Shown here in pieces: positions 49,458 to 50,287 of a stretch of DNA of 50,287 nt. The notes beneath the pieces were generated by a model. That model was given only the letters and a program-made list of their open reading frames with translations. It searched no databases and was not told the DNA's origin. How positions within the stretch are numbered: the stretch's first letter is position 1; every line of letters starts with the position of its first letter. Source of the DNA: an uncultured Holophagaceae bacterium (GTDB lineage Bacteria > Acidobacteriota > Holophagae > Holophagales > Holophagaceae); contig CAIYNT010000172.1 in NCBI GenBank assembly GCA_903927605.1, positions 1-50,287 on the forward strand, given 5' to 3'. A program made the position numbers and the translations under genes.

Positions 49458-49649
49458 CTACTCAGTCTTGCTGGTCCATCCGAAGCCCGGTGTTGTCATC
49501 AGCAGCACTGGAGTGGTGCGCAATCCGAAGCCGACGCCCTCGAACATGCGGATGCCGGCACCATTCTCGTCTCGGCTGAAAAGAGTGGTCTCGGCCTTGG
49601 AGATGGCCTTGGCGGGTCGGCCATCCGAGGCTCCCGGGATCGCCTTCAT
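49458..49649 (-). CDS. Small hypothetical protein
   Basis: A 63-residue frame from ATG at 49649, with AGGG five bases upstream, ending TAG at 49458. Codon use is mostly GC-ended as in real genes here, and the product has a glycine-rich central part (NGAGIRMFEGVGFGLRTTP). No family is recognised. It may be a small gene or, with the open region after it, the front of a gene broken by frameshift. The stop comes eight bases before the GTG at 49450. Confidence 0.4.
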   Translation of the reverse strand: MKAIPGASDGRPAKAISKAETTLFSRDENGAGIRMFEGVGFGLRTTPVLLMTTPGFGWTSKTE

Positions 49650-49721
49650 AGCCCTACTACCATTAGAATAAGAAGGCTTAGATCAGTCTTTATCTCAGTG
49701 TTCGAGGGCCCATGTCCCTGA

Positions 49722-49877
49722 TTACGGCCTTTGCATCAAAAAAAGGCCATCTAAACCGAAATCCCGACCCTTCAGATACGTTATTTTTGCATAATTATCG
49801 CCACAGCAATCTTTAACCTCGTCAACCCAGAGGTAGCCGATTACCGTTCCAGAGGCATAGGCTAGATGGAGTTCCAG
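49722..49877 (-). pseudogene. Low-GC gene remnant downstream of ftsB-like gene
   Basis: Directly after the ftsB-like stop, in the same frame, 51 codons run open to TAA at 49722 with protein-like patches such as GTVIGYLWVDEVKDCCGD and KITYLKGRDFGLDG. No start codon lies in a good position and base composition is much richer in A+T than elsewhere. It looks like the remains of a foreign gene. The stretch also holds a GGCCTTT/AAAGGCC hairpin (49727-49749), without a T-run. Confidence 0.3.
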
Positions 49878-50180
49878 CTACCGTTCGCGGCTTCGGAAGG
49901 TGTAAACGGTCTCGCCTTTTCTCGCATAACCCTGCCGTCGGGCTAGGGCCTCCATCACTTCGGGGTCCTTCGCCGCGAGCCGCTGGACCTCGTCCATCAG
50001 CTCGCGGTTGCGACGGTTCAGCTCCACCAGGTGGGTCCTGGCGGAGCGCAGCTCTGCCTCACGCTTGCGCAGTTCGGGAAGGCCCCCCTGGGAGAACAGC
50101 ATGGCCATCAGGGACAGGAACCCCGAGGCTCCCAGTACGCCCCACAGGGTGGAGGACTTCAGGAGCCAGTTGGCGTTCAT
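49878..50180 (-). CDS. FtsB/DivIC-type septum formation initiator
   Basis: A 100-residue bitopic membrane protein: short cytoplasmic N-terminus, one transmembrane segment at about residues 11-30, a coiled coil (about 35-70; ELRKREAELRSARTHLVELN) and a short extracytoplasmic tail with RRQGYARKGETVYTF, the pattern of FtsB/DivIC. It belongs to the divisome FtsQ-FtsL-FtsB subcomplex that activates septal peptidoglycan synthesis. AAGG lies before the ATG at 50180. Confidence 0.85.
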   Translation of the reverse strand: MNANWLLKSSTLWGVLGASGFLSLMAMLFSQGGLPELRKREAELRSARTHLVELNRRNRELMDEVQRLAAKDPEVMEALARRQGYARKGETVYTFRSRER

Positions 50181-50287
50181 CTTGAGTGCCTTACAGAACC
50201 CCCACAGGGCCGCGCGAGGGTCGCCGGGCGAGCGAGGCGAGGAAAGCGAGTCAAAGCGTAGCGGGTACTACGCGCGACGAGGGTGAC
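50181..50287. other. Repeat-like non-coding edge sequence
   Basis: The last 107 bases carry iterated GCGAG/GGCGAG words and a small perfect inverted repeat, GCGTAG (50256-50261) with CTACGC (50268-50273). The start AGAACCCCC is shared with the hairpin-rich gap near 23625. It has no credible gene on either strand and continues off the window, so its extent is unknown. Confidence 0.3.

Noticed and set aside
49727..49749. Intrinsic terminator formed by GGCCTTT/AAAGGCC
   Set aside because: The stem is short (7 bp) with a 9-base loop and no T-run follows on either strand.
49650..49877. Replication origin in the A+T-rich patch near parAB
   Set aside because: No clear DnaA boxes (TTATNCACA) cluster there, and dnaA or other origin genes are absent; open-frame remnants explain it as well.

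Overview
The window reads as one high-GC bacterial chromosome segment with short gaps, many 1-8 base start/stop overlaps and long same-strand runs. The gene mix (split glycine dehydrogenase gcvPA/gcvPB, fused B12-dependent IcmF mutase, LytS/LytTR two-component system, S41 and S9 peptidases, type Vd patatin, a ParAB locus near an FtsB-type gene) suggests Acidobacteriota, perhaps the Holophaga/Geothrix group. This placement is inference from gene content; no rRNA or tRNA gene was seen. Most proteins are recognisable housekeeping or envelope functions. The accessory content is an IS3-type insertion sequence at the left edge, a cluster around fdrA, and a low-GC patch near the right edge.

Layout. 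1-311: start of an IS3-type transposase gene beside a 5'-truncated response-regulator receiver domain. 408-5857 (+): guanylate kinase, S41 processing protease, acyl-CoA dehydrogenase, secreted S9 peptidase. 15529-5880 (-): a tightly packed nine-gene operon with an AraC/GyrI-type regulator, a complete BMP-type ABC importer (ATPase, two permeases, binding protein), and AllG (DUF1116), FdrA/AllF, a 57-residue protein and AllH (DUF2877). The Escherichia coli relatives AllFGH form oxamate carbamoyltransferase, so this looks like a self-contained uptake and catabolism module for a ureide- or purine-derived compound. 18982-15598 (-): queC, a B12-binding radical SAM protein, queF and folK. 27526-18975 (-): rpiB, rph, a patatin/POTRA/barrel protein, gcvPA, gcvPB, hslO and an acyltransferase.

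27577-32075 (+): a SNF2-family helicase coupled to a SWIM zinc-finger protein, then RidA. 34620-32205 (-): a Spy/CpxP-type periplasmic protein, a LytS-type kinase with a Met/Gly/Pro-rich extracytoplasmic loop and a LytTR regulator. Two 9-bp direct repeats with a 21-bp period lie upstream, the geometry expected for a LytTR-family operator. 34757-36505: a conserved-looking hypothetical protein, a stand-alone HPt protein and a lytic transglycosylase. 40097-36675 (-): icmF. 41684-43881: a TPR protein, an HtrA protease and an SPFH protein. 44020-45354: a flavin reductase-like protein and an exported protein. 50180-45388 (-): ftsB-like gene, a low-GC patch with probable gene remnants, parA, parB, accD and folC.

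Non-coding structure includes two long imperfect intergenic palindromes (between queF and folK, and after ridA), a (YACAGCC)4 heptamer array before the helicase with a degenerate in-phase copy inside icmF, and a cluster of GC-rich hairpins upstream of gcvPA. No CRISPR array was seen.
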